64,000 nucleotides of DNA, taken from assembly GCA_905234985.1 (NCBI GenBank), contig CAJOJQ010000015.1, forward strand, positions 1 to 64,000, read 5' to 3'. The position numbers and the translations under genes are program-made. This DNA is from an uncultured Christensenellaceae bacterium. GTDB lineage: Bacteria; Bacillota; Clostridia; Christensenellales; Aristaeellaceae. The notes below the pieces were generated by a model. The model saw only the letters and a list, made by a program, of their open reading frames with translations. It made no database searches and was not told the DNA's origin. Shown here piece by piece: positions 52,746-60,260 of the stretch (the stretch's first letter is position 1; every line of letters starts with the position of its first letter).

Positions 52746-53588
52746 ATGGACATTCGCTATTCCTGCAACCAGCGCGATTTCAAGCGCTACACCACCGAAG
52801 AGACCCGGAAGGAATTCCTGATCGAGACCCTGTTTGTCAAAGACGAAGTGACCGCCGTCTACAGCCACGTGGACCGGATGGTGACCCTCGGCGTGATGCC
52901 GGTGTACGAAACTGTGTCCATCGACAAGGGCATCGACGTCTGGCACAATTTCGGCACGGAATACTTCTTAGAGCGCAGGGAGTGCGGCATGTTCAACGTG
53001 GGCGGCCCCGGGCGGGTGATCGCTGACGAAAACGTATATGACCTGGGCTACAAGGACTGCCTGTATCTCACTCGGGGCGCAAAATACGTGGCCTTTGAAT
53101 CCAGCGACCCCAAGAACCCCGCCAAGTTCTATATCGTGTCCGCTCCCGCCCATTGCAGCTATGAAAACAGGCTGATCAAGATCGCCGACGCCGCCAAGAA
53201 GCCCTTAGGCGCGCTGGAAACCAGCAACAAGCGGGTCATCAACCAGTTCATTCATCCCTCCGTTTTGAAAACCTGCCAGCTTTCCATGGGCATGACCGTG
53301 CTGGAACCCGGCTCCGTTTGGAACACCATGCCCGCCCACACCCACGAGCGCCGCATGGAGGTATACTTCTACTTTGAAGTGCCGGAAAACAACGTGGTGT
53401 TCCACATGATGGGCGAAGGCAACGAGACCCGCCATATCGTGATGCAGAACGAACAGGCCGTCATCTCCCCCTCATGGAGCATCCACGCGGGCGCCGGCAC
53501 CAGCAATTATACCTTCATCTGGGCCATGGGCGGCGAAAACCAGGCCTTTGACGATATGGACAACATCCCCACCACGGAGCTGAGGTAA
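52746..53588 (+). CDS. kduI: 5-dehydro-4-deoxy-D-glucuronate isomerase
   Basis: Converts 4-deoxy-5-keto-uronate from pectin breakdown into 2,5-diketo-3-deoxygluconate. The start at 52746 (MDIRYSCNQRDFKRYTTEE) has AAGGAGG upstream. The 280-residue length is standard. The zinc site is seen in MPAHTHERRMEVYFYF (two His and Glu) and SPSWSIHAGAGTSNYTFIW (His). The next enzyme, KduD, is encoded downstream beyond a heptad repeat element. Confidence 0.95.
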   Translation: MDIRYSCNQRDFKRYTTEETRKEFLIETLFVKDEVTAVYSHVDRMVTLGVMPVYETVSIDKGIDVWHNFGTEYFLERRECGMFNVGGPGRVIADENVYDLGYKDCLYLTRGAKYVAFESSDPKNPAKFYIVSAPAHCSYENRLIKIADAAKKPLGALETSNKRVINQFIHPSVLKTCQLSMGMTVLEPGSVWNTMPAHTHERRMEVYFYFEVPENNVVFHMMGEGNETRHIVMQNEQAVISPSWSIHAGAGTSNYTFIWAMGGENQAFDDMDNIPTTELR

Positions 53589-53593
53589 TCATC

Positions 53594-53720
53594 AAGTAGG
53601 AAGTAGGAGGTAGGAGGTAGGAGGTTTTATTGTATTCATTTTTGTCTGTCAATGCTTTGCAATGACATATGATTCATCATTATAAACCTCCTACCTCCTA
53701 CTTCCAACCTCCTACCTTAT
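53594..53720. repeat. Heptad inverted-repeat element E8 (GTAGGAG type)
   Basis: The left arm 53594-53626 is tandem AGTAGGA/GGTAGGA. The right arm 53684-53718 is complementary with one or two mismatches. The centre (about 57 bases) starts TTTTATTGTATTC. It lies between kduI and kduD, probably within one transcript, and ends 22 bases before the kduD ATG. Confidence 0.85.
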
Positions 53721-53742
53721 CAATAAAGGGAGGAATATAAAA

Positions 53743-54540
53743 ATGGACATGAACGCTTTCAGCCTGAAAGGCAAAATCGCCTGGATCACCGGCGCTTCCT
53801 ACGGCATCGGCTTCGCCATCGCGGAAGCCTACGCGGCGGCGGGCGCCACCATCGTATTCAACGACATCAATCAGGAGTTGGTGAACAAGGGCCTTGCCGC
53901 CTACACGGAAAAGGGCATCGAAGCCCACGGCTACGTCTGCGACGTGACCAACGAGGAGGCCGTGCAGGCCCTGGTGAAGCAGATCGAAACCGAAGTTGGC
54001 GTGATCGACATTCTGGTGAACAACGCGGGCATCATCCGCCGCATCCCCATGATCGAAATGAGCGCCGCCGACTTTCGCAAGGTCATCGACGTGGATCTGA
54101 ACGCCCCCTTCATCTGCTCCAAGGCGGTCATTCCCTCCATGATCCAAAAGGGCCACGGCAAGATCATCAACATCTGCTCCATGATGAGCGAATTGGGCCG
54201 GGAGACCGTCAGCGCTTACGCGGCGGCCAAGGGCGGCCTCAAGATGCTCACCCGGAACATCTGCTCCGAGTACGGCGAACATAACATCCAGTGCAACGGC
54301 ATCGGCCCCGGCTACATCGCCACGCCCCAGACCGCGCCGCTCCGCGAGCGCCAGCCCGACGGCAGCCGCCATCCCTTCGACCAGTTTATCATCGCCAAAA
54401 CCCCCGCCGCTCGCTGGGGCAACCCGGAGGACCTGCAAGGCCCCGCCGTGTTCCTGGCCTCCGACGCCAGCAACTTCGTCAACGGCCACATCCTGTATGT
54501 GGACGGCGGCATCCTGGCTTATATCGGCAAGCAGCCGTAA
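53743..54540 (+). CDS. kduD: SDR oxidoreductase: 2-deoxy-D-gluconate 3-dehydrogenase / gluconate 5-dehydrogenase type
   Basis: A 265-residue short-chain dehydrogenase with the NAD(P) motif TGASYGIGFAIA, NNAG (about 92-95), catalytic Ser in INICSMMSE and YxxxK in SAYAAAKGG. It would reduce the KduI product to 2-keto-3-deoxygluconate, or interconvert 5-ketogluconate and gluconate. The neighbour kduI favours the first, while the sequence also fits the gluconate 5-dehydrogenase subgroup. GGGAGG precedes the ATG. A terminator ends the operon. Confidence 0.85.
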   Translation: MDMNAFSLKGKIAWITGASYGIGFAIAEAYAAAGATIVFNDINQELVNKGLAAYTEKGIEAHGYVCDVTNEEAVQALVKQIETEVGVIDILVNNAGIIRRIPMIEMSAADFRKVIDVDLNAPFICSKAVIPSMIQKGHGKIINICSMMSELGRETVSAYAAAKGGLKMLTRNICSEYGEHNIQCNGIGPGYIATPQTAPLRERQPDGSRHPFDQFIIAKTPAARWGNPEDLQGPAVFLASDASNFVNGHILYVDGGILAYIGKQP

Positions 54541-54560
54541 GAAAACAATCGCGAAATAAA

Positions 54561-54599
54561 ACGGGCCTCTCCGATTCTCTCGGAAGGGCCTGTTTTTTT
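54561..54599. terminator. Terminator between kduD and tatC
   Basis: A stem of GGCC and TCCGA with TCGGA and GGCC (two internal mismatches) is followed by eight T. tatC converges from the other side. Confidence 0.8.
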
Positions 54600-54607
54600 G
54601 TATGCTT

Positions 54608-55417
54608 TTATTCCCTCGTTCGGGGTTTGGTGATCCGGCACACCTGCACGCCGATTTCGTACAGCAGGATCATGGGCACGCCTAGGGCCATTTGGGACAC
54701 TACGTCCGGCGGCGTCAGGATGGCGGCCAGCACGAAGATGCCGAGGATCACGAATTTCCGCTTGGAGGCTAAGGATTTGTAGTTGGTCCAGCCCATGCGG
54801 GTGGTCAGGTACAGGGCCACGGGCAGCTGGAACGCCACGCCGAAGGGCACGATGAACCCGAACAGGAAGCTGACGTACTTATCAATGGACAGCATGGGCG
54901 TAGCCAATTGGTCGCCCGCCACCAAGAAGAAGTCAACCGCCAGCAGGTACACCGCCATGTAGCAGAAGGTAACGCCCAGCAGGAACAGGAACAGGGCGAT
55001 AAAGAAAAGAACGCGGAAAGCCTTCTTTTCCTTGGGGTACAGGGCGGGCTTGATGAAGCCCCAAATCTGCCCGATGATCACCGGGCTGGCTACGATCACC
55101 GCCGCGATGAGGCCCACCTTGAACTTGGTCACCAGAGCTTCCGACATGGCGGTATAAATGATCTCGATCCCCCGCTCCACGATGGGGCCGGTGATCCAGG
55201 CCATTAAATAATCAATCGCCAGGTAATAGACCAGGAAAAAGGCGATCACCACCGCCAGCGCCGAAATGAACAGCACCTTCCGCAGGGCCAGCAGATGGGT
55301 GAGCAGCGGGGCCTGGCTGCCGTCGTCGGCGGCCAGGGCTTGCTCCTGACCGTCCTGCCGGGAAAGGTCCTTCTCCTCCCCCGCCTTTTTCACGTCAGTT
55401 TTCTTTTTCTTGAACAT
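54608..55417 (-). CDS. tatC: Twin-arginine translocase subunit TatC
   Basis: The receptor of folded-protein export. The 269-residue protein has a charged N-terminal extension of about 40 residues, then LLTHLLALRKVLFISALAVV, the TatC signature region, and six membrane segments; FIKPALYPKEKKAFRVLFF and YVSFLFGFIVPFGVAFQLPVALY match the conserved loops. No clear ribosome site precedes the ATG, so it may depend on coupling with tatA, whose stop is 21 bases upstream. Confidence 0.94.
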   Translation of the reverse strand: MFKKKKTDVKKAGEEKDLSRQDGQEQALAADDGSQAPLLTHLLALRKVLFISALAVVIAFFLVYYLAIDYLMAWITGPIVERGIEIIYTAMSEALVTKFKVGLIAAVIVASPVIIGQIWGFIKPALYPKEKKAFRVLFFIALFLFLLGVTFCYMAVYLLAVDFFLVAGDQLATPMLSIDKYVSFLFGFIVPFGVAFQLPVALYLTTRMGWTNYKSLASKRKFVILGIFVLAAILTPPDVVSQMALGVPMILLYEIGVQVCRITKPRTRE

Positions 55418-55438
55418 ACGGCAATCAGGACTCGGGCC

Positions 55439-55618
55439 TTACGCCTTCTTTTCGCTGTCGCCGTCTTCCGGCTTTTCGTCCTTGTCGTCCTTCACTTCGT
55501 TCTTGAAGTCCTTGATGCTCTTGCCCAGGGCCTTGCCCACGCCCGCCAGCTTGCTGCCGCCGAACAGCACCAGGGCCAATACCACGATCAAAATGATTTC
55601 CGTCGTTCCCAAACGCAT
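55439..55618 (-). CDS. tatA: Twin-arginine translocase subunit TatA
   Basis: A short gene of 59 residues: MRLGTTEIILIVVLALVLFG, followed by the amphipathic helix GSKLAGVGKALGKSIKDFKN, and a charged acidic/basic tail (DDKDEKPEDGDSEKK). This is the full TatA plan: one membrane helix, the FGG hinge and an amphipathic helix. AGGAGGAAT lies before the ATG. It forms the pore-like oligomer with TatC, encoded next. Confidence 0.92.
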   Translation of the reverse strand: MRLGTTEIILIVVLALVLFGGSKLAGVGKALGKSIKDFKNEVKDDKDEKPEDGDSEKKA

Positions 55619-55650
55619 GGTTTTATTCCTCCTGAAAATGTTTCTTTATT

Positions 55651-56001
55651 TCAACGGACGTCTTTGGTGCTTTCCTTGCCCGCGGCCTCCGCCTGTTTCA
55701 GCTCGTCCTGTACGCCCTTCACGCTGGACTTCCACTCTTTGCCCGCGTCCTTCAGTTCGGAAGAAATATCCAGATCCTTCTTTACGTCCTTCATGGTTTC
55801 ATCCATATCGGACTTGGTATCCTTAAATTCCTTTTCCAGCTCGTCCCAGCCCGTTTCCTGCTTCACTTCCCGGATCAGCTGGCGGAGTTTTTTTACCATC
55901 CGTCCCAGCCACCGGGCCACCCGGGGCAAATCCTTGGGGCCTACCACCAGAAAGGCGACGAGCAGCACCAGCAGCAGTTCCGCAAAACCGATATTGAAAA
56001 T
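55651..56001 (-). CDS. tatB: TatB-like Sec-independent translocase protein with ATT start codon
   Basis: From the proposed start (56001) the protein reads IFNIGFAELLLVLLVAFLVV and then GPKDLPRVARWLGRMVKKLR, which is the TatB/TatA-like pattern (membrane helix, GPK hinge, amphipathic helix), with a long helical tail to residue 116. The first codon is ATT, 7 bases after GGAGGGG; ATG, GTG or TTG is absent at that place. The next usable start, a GTG at 55968, would cut off half the membrane helix. ATT initiation (as in infC) or a sequencing error for ATG are the two explanations. It is the first gene of the tat operon. Confidence 0.8.
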   Translation of the reverse strand: MFNIGFAELLLVLLVAFLVVGPKDLPRVARWLGRMVKKLRQLIREVKQETGWDELEKEFKDTKSDMDETMKDVKKDLDISSELKDAGKEWKSSVKGVQDELKQAEAAGKESTKDVR

Positions 56002-56037
56002 GCCGCGTCCCCTCCTTCCCGTTCGCGCATCCGCCTT

Positions 56038-56066
56038 ATTATAGCTTTATGCCCTTTTTTTTGCAA
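56038..56066 (-). promoter_or_regulatory. Promoter of the tat operon
   Basis: On the minus strand TTGCAA (56061-56066) and TATAAT (56038-56043) are exactly 17 bases apart. Confidence 0.8.
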
Positions 56067-56119
56067 CCCCCGCGAGTACAAATTCTTGCTGTATGCGGTG
56101 TAAATTGTTGCGGCGGGCA

Positions 56120-56148
56120 TAGACGGAACGGCTTTTTTTTGGTATACT
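56120..56148 (+). promoter_or_regulatory. Promoter of the FHA/FtsW/PBP operon
   Basis: TAGACG (56120-56125) and TATACT (56143-56148) are 17 bases apart. The -10 is perfect and the -35 weak. Confidence 0.55.
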
Positions 56149-56187
56149 GATAGAAAATGGAATTGTGCAAAAAAGGAGGGGAGCGCC

Positions 56188-57000
56188 GTGTCAACCCAGG
56201 CGTATGAACTGATTTCCATGCTGATGCGGTACGTGTTCGTGCTGATCGGGCTGACGATCGTATGGCGTTCCTACCGATGGCTGCGGCGGGACGCCCGGGC
56301 CTACCGCAGGGAAATGCGCGCCCTGCCGGACGCCGGGCTGGTGGGCGAAATGGTCAACCTGTCCACCGGCGAAGCCCAGCCCCTGCCCCGAGAGGGCGTG
56401 ATCGGGTCTTCCCGGGAATGCGATATCCGCCTGAAAGGCCCCGGCGTCGAACGGAGCCATGCCCACTTTGAGTTTGAGGACGGAAAGGGCCTGAAAGTCA
56501 TCCCCCTGCGCCGCGCCAACGTGCTGGTGAACGGCAACGCCCTGCACGGCCCCGCCTACGCCCTCCACGGCACACAGCTGGAGTTGGGCGGCATCCCCCT
56601 GCGGGTACGGCTGTTTGCCGGGCTGAATATTCCCTATCCCGCGCCCTTCGCGGAGCAGGCGGCGCAGCCCTGGGAGGACGACGACGGCGAGCGCCCGGCG
56701 GAATGGGACGGCCCCCAGCAGGCGGAGCCGGAAACGGAAGGGGAAGCCTATCCCTATACCGGCTATGAGAATGCCCTGCCGGACAATCCGCCTTACGATG
56801 GCCATTATACCCCGGACGGCCAGATGACCTGGCAGTACGCCTATTCCCTGGACGATCTGCACCGGGCCATGGAGCAGCAAACGCCGCCACAGGATCAGTG
56901 GCGGCAGGTGCGGCCCACGGATCAGGTGCCCGACGAGGAAGAAAGCGCGTACGGCGCGGAGCATCCGCACCGCCGCAGAAGGAGGGACCGCCATGCGTGA
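56188..57000 (+). CDS. Membrane-anchored FHA-domain protein
   Basis: The start is a GTG (56188) after AAGGAGGGG. The 270-residue protein has one N-terminal helix (about 10-30), then an FHA domain (about 65-145): GVIGSSRECDIRLKGPGVERSHAHFEFED holds the phosphothreonine-contact residues (Arg, Ser, His), followed by ANVLVNGNAL. The rest is an acidic, Pro- and Gln-rich tail without clear fold, and a basic end (RRRRRDRH). FHA proteins bind phosphothreonine, so a Hanks-type kinase elsewhere is implied. The gene overlaps the FtsW/RodA gene by 8 bases. Confidence 0.85.
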   Translation: MSTQAYELISMLMRYVFVLIGLTIVWRSYRWLRRDARAYRREMRALPDAGLVGEMVNLSTGEAQPLPREGVIGSSRECDIRLKGPGVERSHAHFEFEDGKGLKVIPLRRANVLVNGNALHGPAYALHGTQLELGGIPLRVRLFAGLNIPYPAPFAEQAAQPWEDDDGERPAEWDGPQQAEPETEGEAYPYTGYENALPDNPPYDGHYTPDGQMTWQYAYSLDDLHRAMEQQTPPQDQWRQVRPTDQVPDEEESAYGAEHPHRRRRRDRHA

Positions 57001-58243
57001 AAAAAGCGGAAAACGCCGCCCCCAGCCGGGCCGCGCCATGCTGGCGGCGGTGATGCTCTTCTTTTTCCTCGGCTTTTTCCTGCTGGCGCTGAACGACGGC
57101 GAGTGGAAGAGCTTCCTGCTGGCCGTGCTGGTGCCCCTGATCATCTTTATCGGCACGGCGGGCATGTCCAAGCTGTTCCCCTCGGATCAGCTGCTTTTGG
57201 CCCTGACCAATTTTCTGTGCGCCTTAGGCGTGCTGGTGCTGTACCGGCTGAACCCCGAAAAGGGCATGACCCAGGCGGGCAACTACGGCGTGGGCGTGGC
57301 CTGCATGGTGGCCTGTACCTATGTGGTGCGCTATGTGCCCCGGTGGAAGTGGCTGACAGTACTCATGATGTTAGGCAGCGCCGGGCTGCTGGTTCTGCCC
57401 CTGGTATTCGGCCGGGAAACCAACGGCGCGAAAAACTGGATCTATATCGGCAATCATTCCCTGCAGCCCAGCGAAATCGTAAAATTGGCGCTGCTGCTGT
57501 GCGTGTCCTGGCTGCTGAGCCAGCGCAGGTTCTTTCCCGCGCTGCTGTTTAGCGGCATGTGCCTTGGGCTGCTCATGCTGCAAAAGGATTTAGGCACGGC
57601 GCTGCTCTATTACGGCGTGGCGCTGATCCTGTTCTTCGCCGCCACGGGCAGCCGTCTGCTGGTGCTTTGCGGGGTGGCGGGCGCGGGCGGCGGGGCCTTC
57701 GCCGGGTACCAGATGTTCGCCCACGTGAAGCGCCGGGTGGCGATTTGGCTCAATCCCTGGGCGGACACTCAGGGCGCGGGCTACCAGATCGTACAAAGCC
57801 TGATCGCCATTGTGAACGGCGGCTTCTGGGGCGTGGGCCTGGGCCTTGGCAACGCCTCGGTGATCCCCGAATACTACAACGACTTTATTTTCTCCGTGAT
57901 CCTGCATGAATTCGGCGTGATCTTCGGCCTGATCGTGCTGTGCATGTATCTGTTCATCGTCATCCGGGGCATGATGATTGCCCGGCGCTCCCGCACGGTG
58001 TTTCACAGCCTGCTGGCCGCGGGCTGCACCGCCATGCTGGCCCTGCAGACCTTCGTCATCATCGGCGGAAACATCAAGCTCATTCCCTTGACCGGCGTGA
58101 CCCTGCCCTTCATCAGCTACGGCGGCACGTCCATGGTCAGCAGTCTGTGCGTGATCGGCCTGCTCCAGGGCGTCGCCAGCCGCAACGAGGCCGGCGTGAA
58201 TGAGGATCGGGAGCTGGCTATGCAGGGAGGCGGAACGCTATGA
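56993..58243 (+). CDS. FtsW/RodA/SpoVE-family SEDS peptidoglycan polymerase
   Basis: A 416-residue membrane glycosyltransferase with about ten helices. SEDS hallmarks are NWIYIGNHSLQPSEIVKLA, QKDLGTALLY (Asp of the catalytic region), WADTQGAGYQIVQSLIAIVNGGFWGVGLG and the end GVTLPFISYGGTSM. It polymerises lipid II together with the class B PBP encoded next (4-base overlap). The FHA-SEDS-PBP arrangement suggests phosphorylation-linked control of a division, elongation or sporulation cell-wall synthase; the sequence does not say which. Confidence 0.92.
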   Translation: MREKSGKRRPQPGRAMLAAVMLFFFLGFFLLALNDGEWKSFLLAVLVPLIIFIGTAGMSKLFPSDQLLLALTNFLCALGVLVLYRLNPEKGMTQAGNYGVGVACMVACTYVVRYVPRWKWLTVLMMLGSAGLLVLPLVFGRETNGAKNWIYIGNHSLQPSEIVKLALLLCVSWLLSQRRFFPALLFSGMCLGLLMLQKDLGTALLYYGVALILFFAATGSRLLVLCGVAGAGGGAFAGYQMFAHVKRRVAIWLNPWADTQGAGYQIVQSLIAIVNGGFWGVGLGLGNASVIPEYYNDFIFSVILHEFGVIFGLIVLCMYLFIVIRGMMIARRSRTVFHSLLAAGCTAMLALQTFVIIGGNIKLIPLTGVTLPFISYGGTSMVSSLCVIGLLQGVASRNEAGVNEDRELAMQGGGTL

Positions 58244-59667
58244 AAAAGCTGCGTAAAAACCTGCGGCTGATTACTGTGTTTCTGATCCTCCTGTTCGTCC
58301 TGCTGGCGGGCTACGGGGCGTACAGCGTGGCCGTGTACGGCAACCGCTGGTTTTCCTCCTCCGCCAACACCTTCGCCCGCACCCAGAAAAAGAACGTGAT
58401 TCCCGGCGATATCCTGGACCGGAACGGCGCCGTGCTTGCCACGGCCCAGAACGGTAAACGGGTATACCCCGGCGACACGGCCTCCCGCAGCGCGACGGTA
58501 CACGCCGTGGGCGACAGCGGCTCCAACGTGAACAACAGCGCCGAGAACTTTTTCGCTTCCTATCTTTATGGCTTCAATATGTCCTTCCTGGAACGGCTGG
58601 GCTACGCCCTGCGGGGCGAGGAAAAGCACGGCGACGCTGTGCGTCTGACCATCGACAGCCGTTTGGCCCAGTATGTATCCTCCGTGTTCCCGGAGGGTAT
58701 GGCCGGGGCCGTGGTGGTGATGAATTACAAAACGGGCGAGGTACTCACCGAGCAGTCCTTCCCCTCCTTCGACCCCCAGAACATCACCACCGCCGTGAAG
58801 CAGAATCCCTTGAAGCCCTTCTATAACCGCGCCATTCAGGGCCTGTATACCCCCGGTTCCACCTTCAAGATCGTCACCGCCGCTTCCGTGATCGAAAACA
58901 TACCGTCCTATGAAACCCTGACCGTGACCTGCGACGGCATGCTGCAATTGGGCCAGCGGCTCATCACCGACGCGGGCACCGATATGGCCGCCGGAAAAGT
59001 GACCAAGCATGGGGAACTGACCCTGAAAAAAGCCTTTACCGTCAGCTGTAACAACGCCTTTGCCCGCCTGGCCCTGCAATTGGGCGATTTGAAACTGCGC
59101 AAAACGGCGGAGCGCTTCGGCTTCAACGATAATTTCCTGTTTCAGGACATGGTGGTGGAAAATTCTTCTTACCCCACTTCCAACCGCACCGACGGCGAAA
59201 TCGCCTGGACCGGCGCGGGCCAAAGCGCCCTCAGCGCCTCGCCCCTGCACCTGTGCATGATCGCCGCCTGCGTCGCCAACGATGGCGTAATGATGGAACC
59301 GCGCATGCTCATGTCCGCCGTCTCCCCCACCGGCTACACCCGGGCCACCCTCTCCAGCCGCGTCTACCGCAGGCCCCTCTCCACCCAGCAGGCCGCTGTC
59401 CTCAAGGATTACTTGCGCGCCGTCATTACCTCCGGCACCGGCACCGCCGCCAATATCCCCGGCGTAAAGGTCTGCGGCAAAACCGGCTCGGCGGAAATCG
59501 ACACCCAGGAAAACACCAACGCCTTCTTCGTGGGTTTCCTGGACGACCCCAACACGCCTTACGCCCTCTCCATCGTGGTGGAAAACGCCGGCGGCGGCGG
59601 CAGCGTGGCCGCGCCCATGGCAAAGCAGATCTTCACCTGGATGCTGAAAAACAGCAACGCGCAGTAA
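58240..59667 (+). CDS. Class B penicillin-binding protein (transpeptidase)
   Basis: The 475-residue protein has one N-terminal anchor (about 8-30), a short pedestal with IPGDILDRNGAVLA, and a transpeptidase domain with Ser207-Lys210 (SxxK in TPGSTFKIVTAAS), SCN at 269-271 and KTG at 414-416. It is shorter than PBP2/PBP3 of most bacteria and similar in length to the PbpA-type proteins of Actinomycetota, which are also encoded next to FHA and RodA genes. It cross-links peptides in glycan made by the adjacent SEDS protein. It is the last gene of the operon. Confidence 0.92.
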   Translation: MKKLRKNLRLITVFLILLFVLLAGYGAYSVAVYGNRWFSSSANTFARTQKKNVIPGDILDRNGAVLATAQNGKRVYPGDTASRSATVHAVGDSGSNVNNSAENFFASYLYGFNMSFLERLGYALRGEEKHGDAVRLTIDSRLAQYVSSVFPEGMAGAVVVMNYKTGEVLTEQSFPSFDPQNITTAVKQNPLKPFYNRAIQGLYTPGSTFKIVTAASVIENIPSYETLTVTCDGMLQLGQRLITDAGTDMAAGKVTKHGELTLKKAFTVSCNNAFARLALQLGDLKLRKTAERFGFNDNFLFQDMVVENSSYPTSNRTDGEIAWTGAGQSALSASPLHLCMIAACVANDGVMMEPRMLMSAVSPTGYTRATLSSRVYRRPLSTQQAAVLKDYLRAVITSGTGTAANIPGVKVCGKTGSAEIDTQENTNAFFVGFLDDPNTPYALSIVVENAGGGGSVAAPMAKQIFTWMLKNSNAQ

Positions 59668-59679
59668 ACAGCAAAAGAA

Positions 59680-60180
59680 CCCCTGGGGCCTCCGCAGCCC
59701 CAGACCCCGCAGCAGGGGATGATCCCCTGCACCCTCTCCTGCGGAAATTACTTGACTCGTCGAGATAACTTTCTTCCCGCTGCTGCTTGGAAAGGATAGC
59801 AAAACTTGACAATCTTGTGCTTCTGGCCCGGCGGCTGAAAGCCGCCAGCCCGGATGCAAAGCATCCGGGGAAAGCCAGGGAATAATCCCTTAGGAAAAAG
59901 CGAGCTTTTTCCCTGGGATTTTCCCGGCTTTCTTGGGCCAGAAGCCAGTAAACCCCAGCGCCGCAGGCGGCGCTTGTTCGATATATCTTTACAAGCTGCT
60001 TCGCCAAGTGAGGGTCAGGGAGATCATCTCCCTGGTCGGGGGACGAACCGCCGATGACCGCCAGTGGCGGGAATCTCATCGGCGGTGAGATCAGGCGAAA
60101 AGGAGCAATCTCCCCATGAAGGGGAGTTGCGACTATTGAGCCTGCGGAACTGGGGGGGAGACGCCCCAACGTCTCCCTCA
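59680..60180. repeat. About 500 bases of dense hairpins between the PBP gene and obgE
   Basis: Perfect or near-perfect stems include GCAGGGG/CCCCTGC (59710-59730), GGCGGCT/AGCCGCC (59830-59846), CCGGATGC/GCATCCGG (59850-59868), GGAAAAAG/CTTTTTCC (about 59893-59912), GCGCCG/CGGCGC (about 59958-59973), CAGGGAGAT/ATCTCCCTG (60017-60035), ACCGCCGATGA/TCATCGGCGGT (60047-60086, enclosing CCGCCA/TGGCGG), and CTCCCC/GGGGAG (about 60110-60126). GCTTCTGGCCC (59819-59829) pairs with GGGCCAGAAGC (59935-59945) and would close a multi-branched structure. No ORF is convincing. Confidence 0.75.
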
Positions 60181-60194
60181 TCATAAAAAACTCG

Positions 60195-60223
60195 TTGCAT
60201 TTCCCGCGCTTCCATGATATACT
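60195..60223 (+). promoter_or_regulatory. Promoter of obgE
   Basis: TTGCAT (60195-60200) and TATACT (60218-60223) are 17 bases apart, 38 bases before the ATG. Confidence 0.75.
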
Positions 60224-60260
60224 GAAGCGCTCATTTTGAACCGGGAGGTATTTCCAAGCT

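Noticed and set aside
52691-53026. C-terminal extension of the small hydrophobic ORF to 142 codons
   Set aside because: After the membrane helix the frame lies over kduI out of frame and has shadow-like composition, so it is not counted as real protein.
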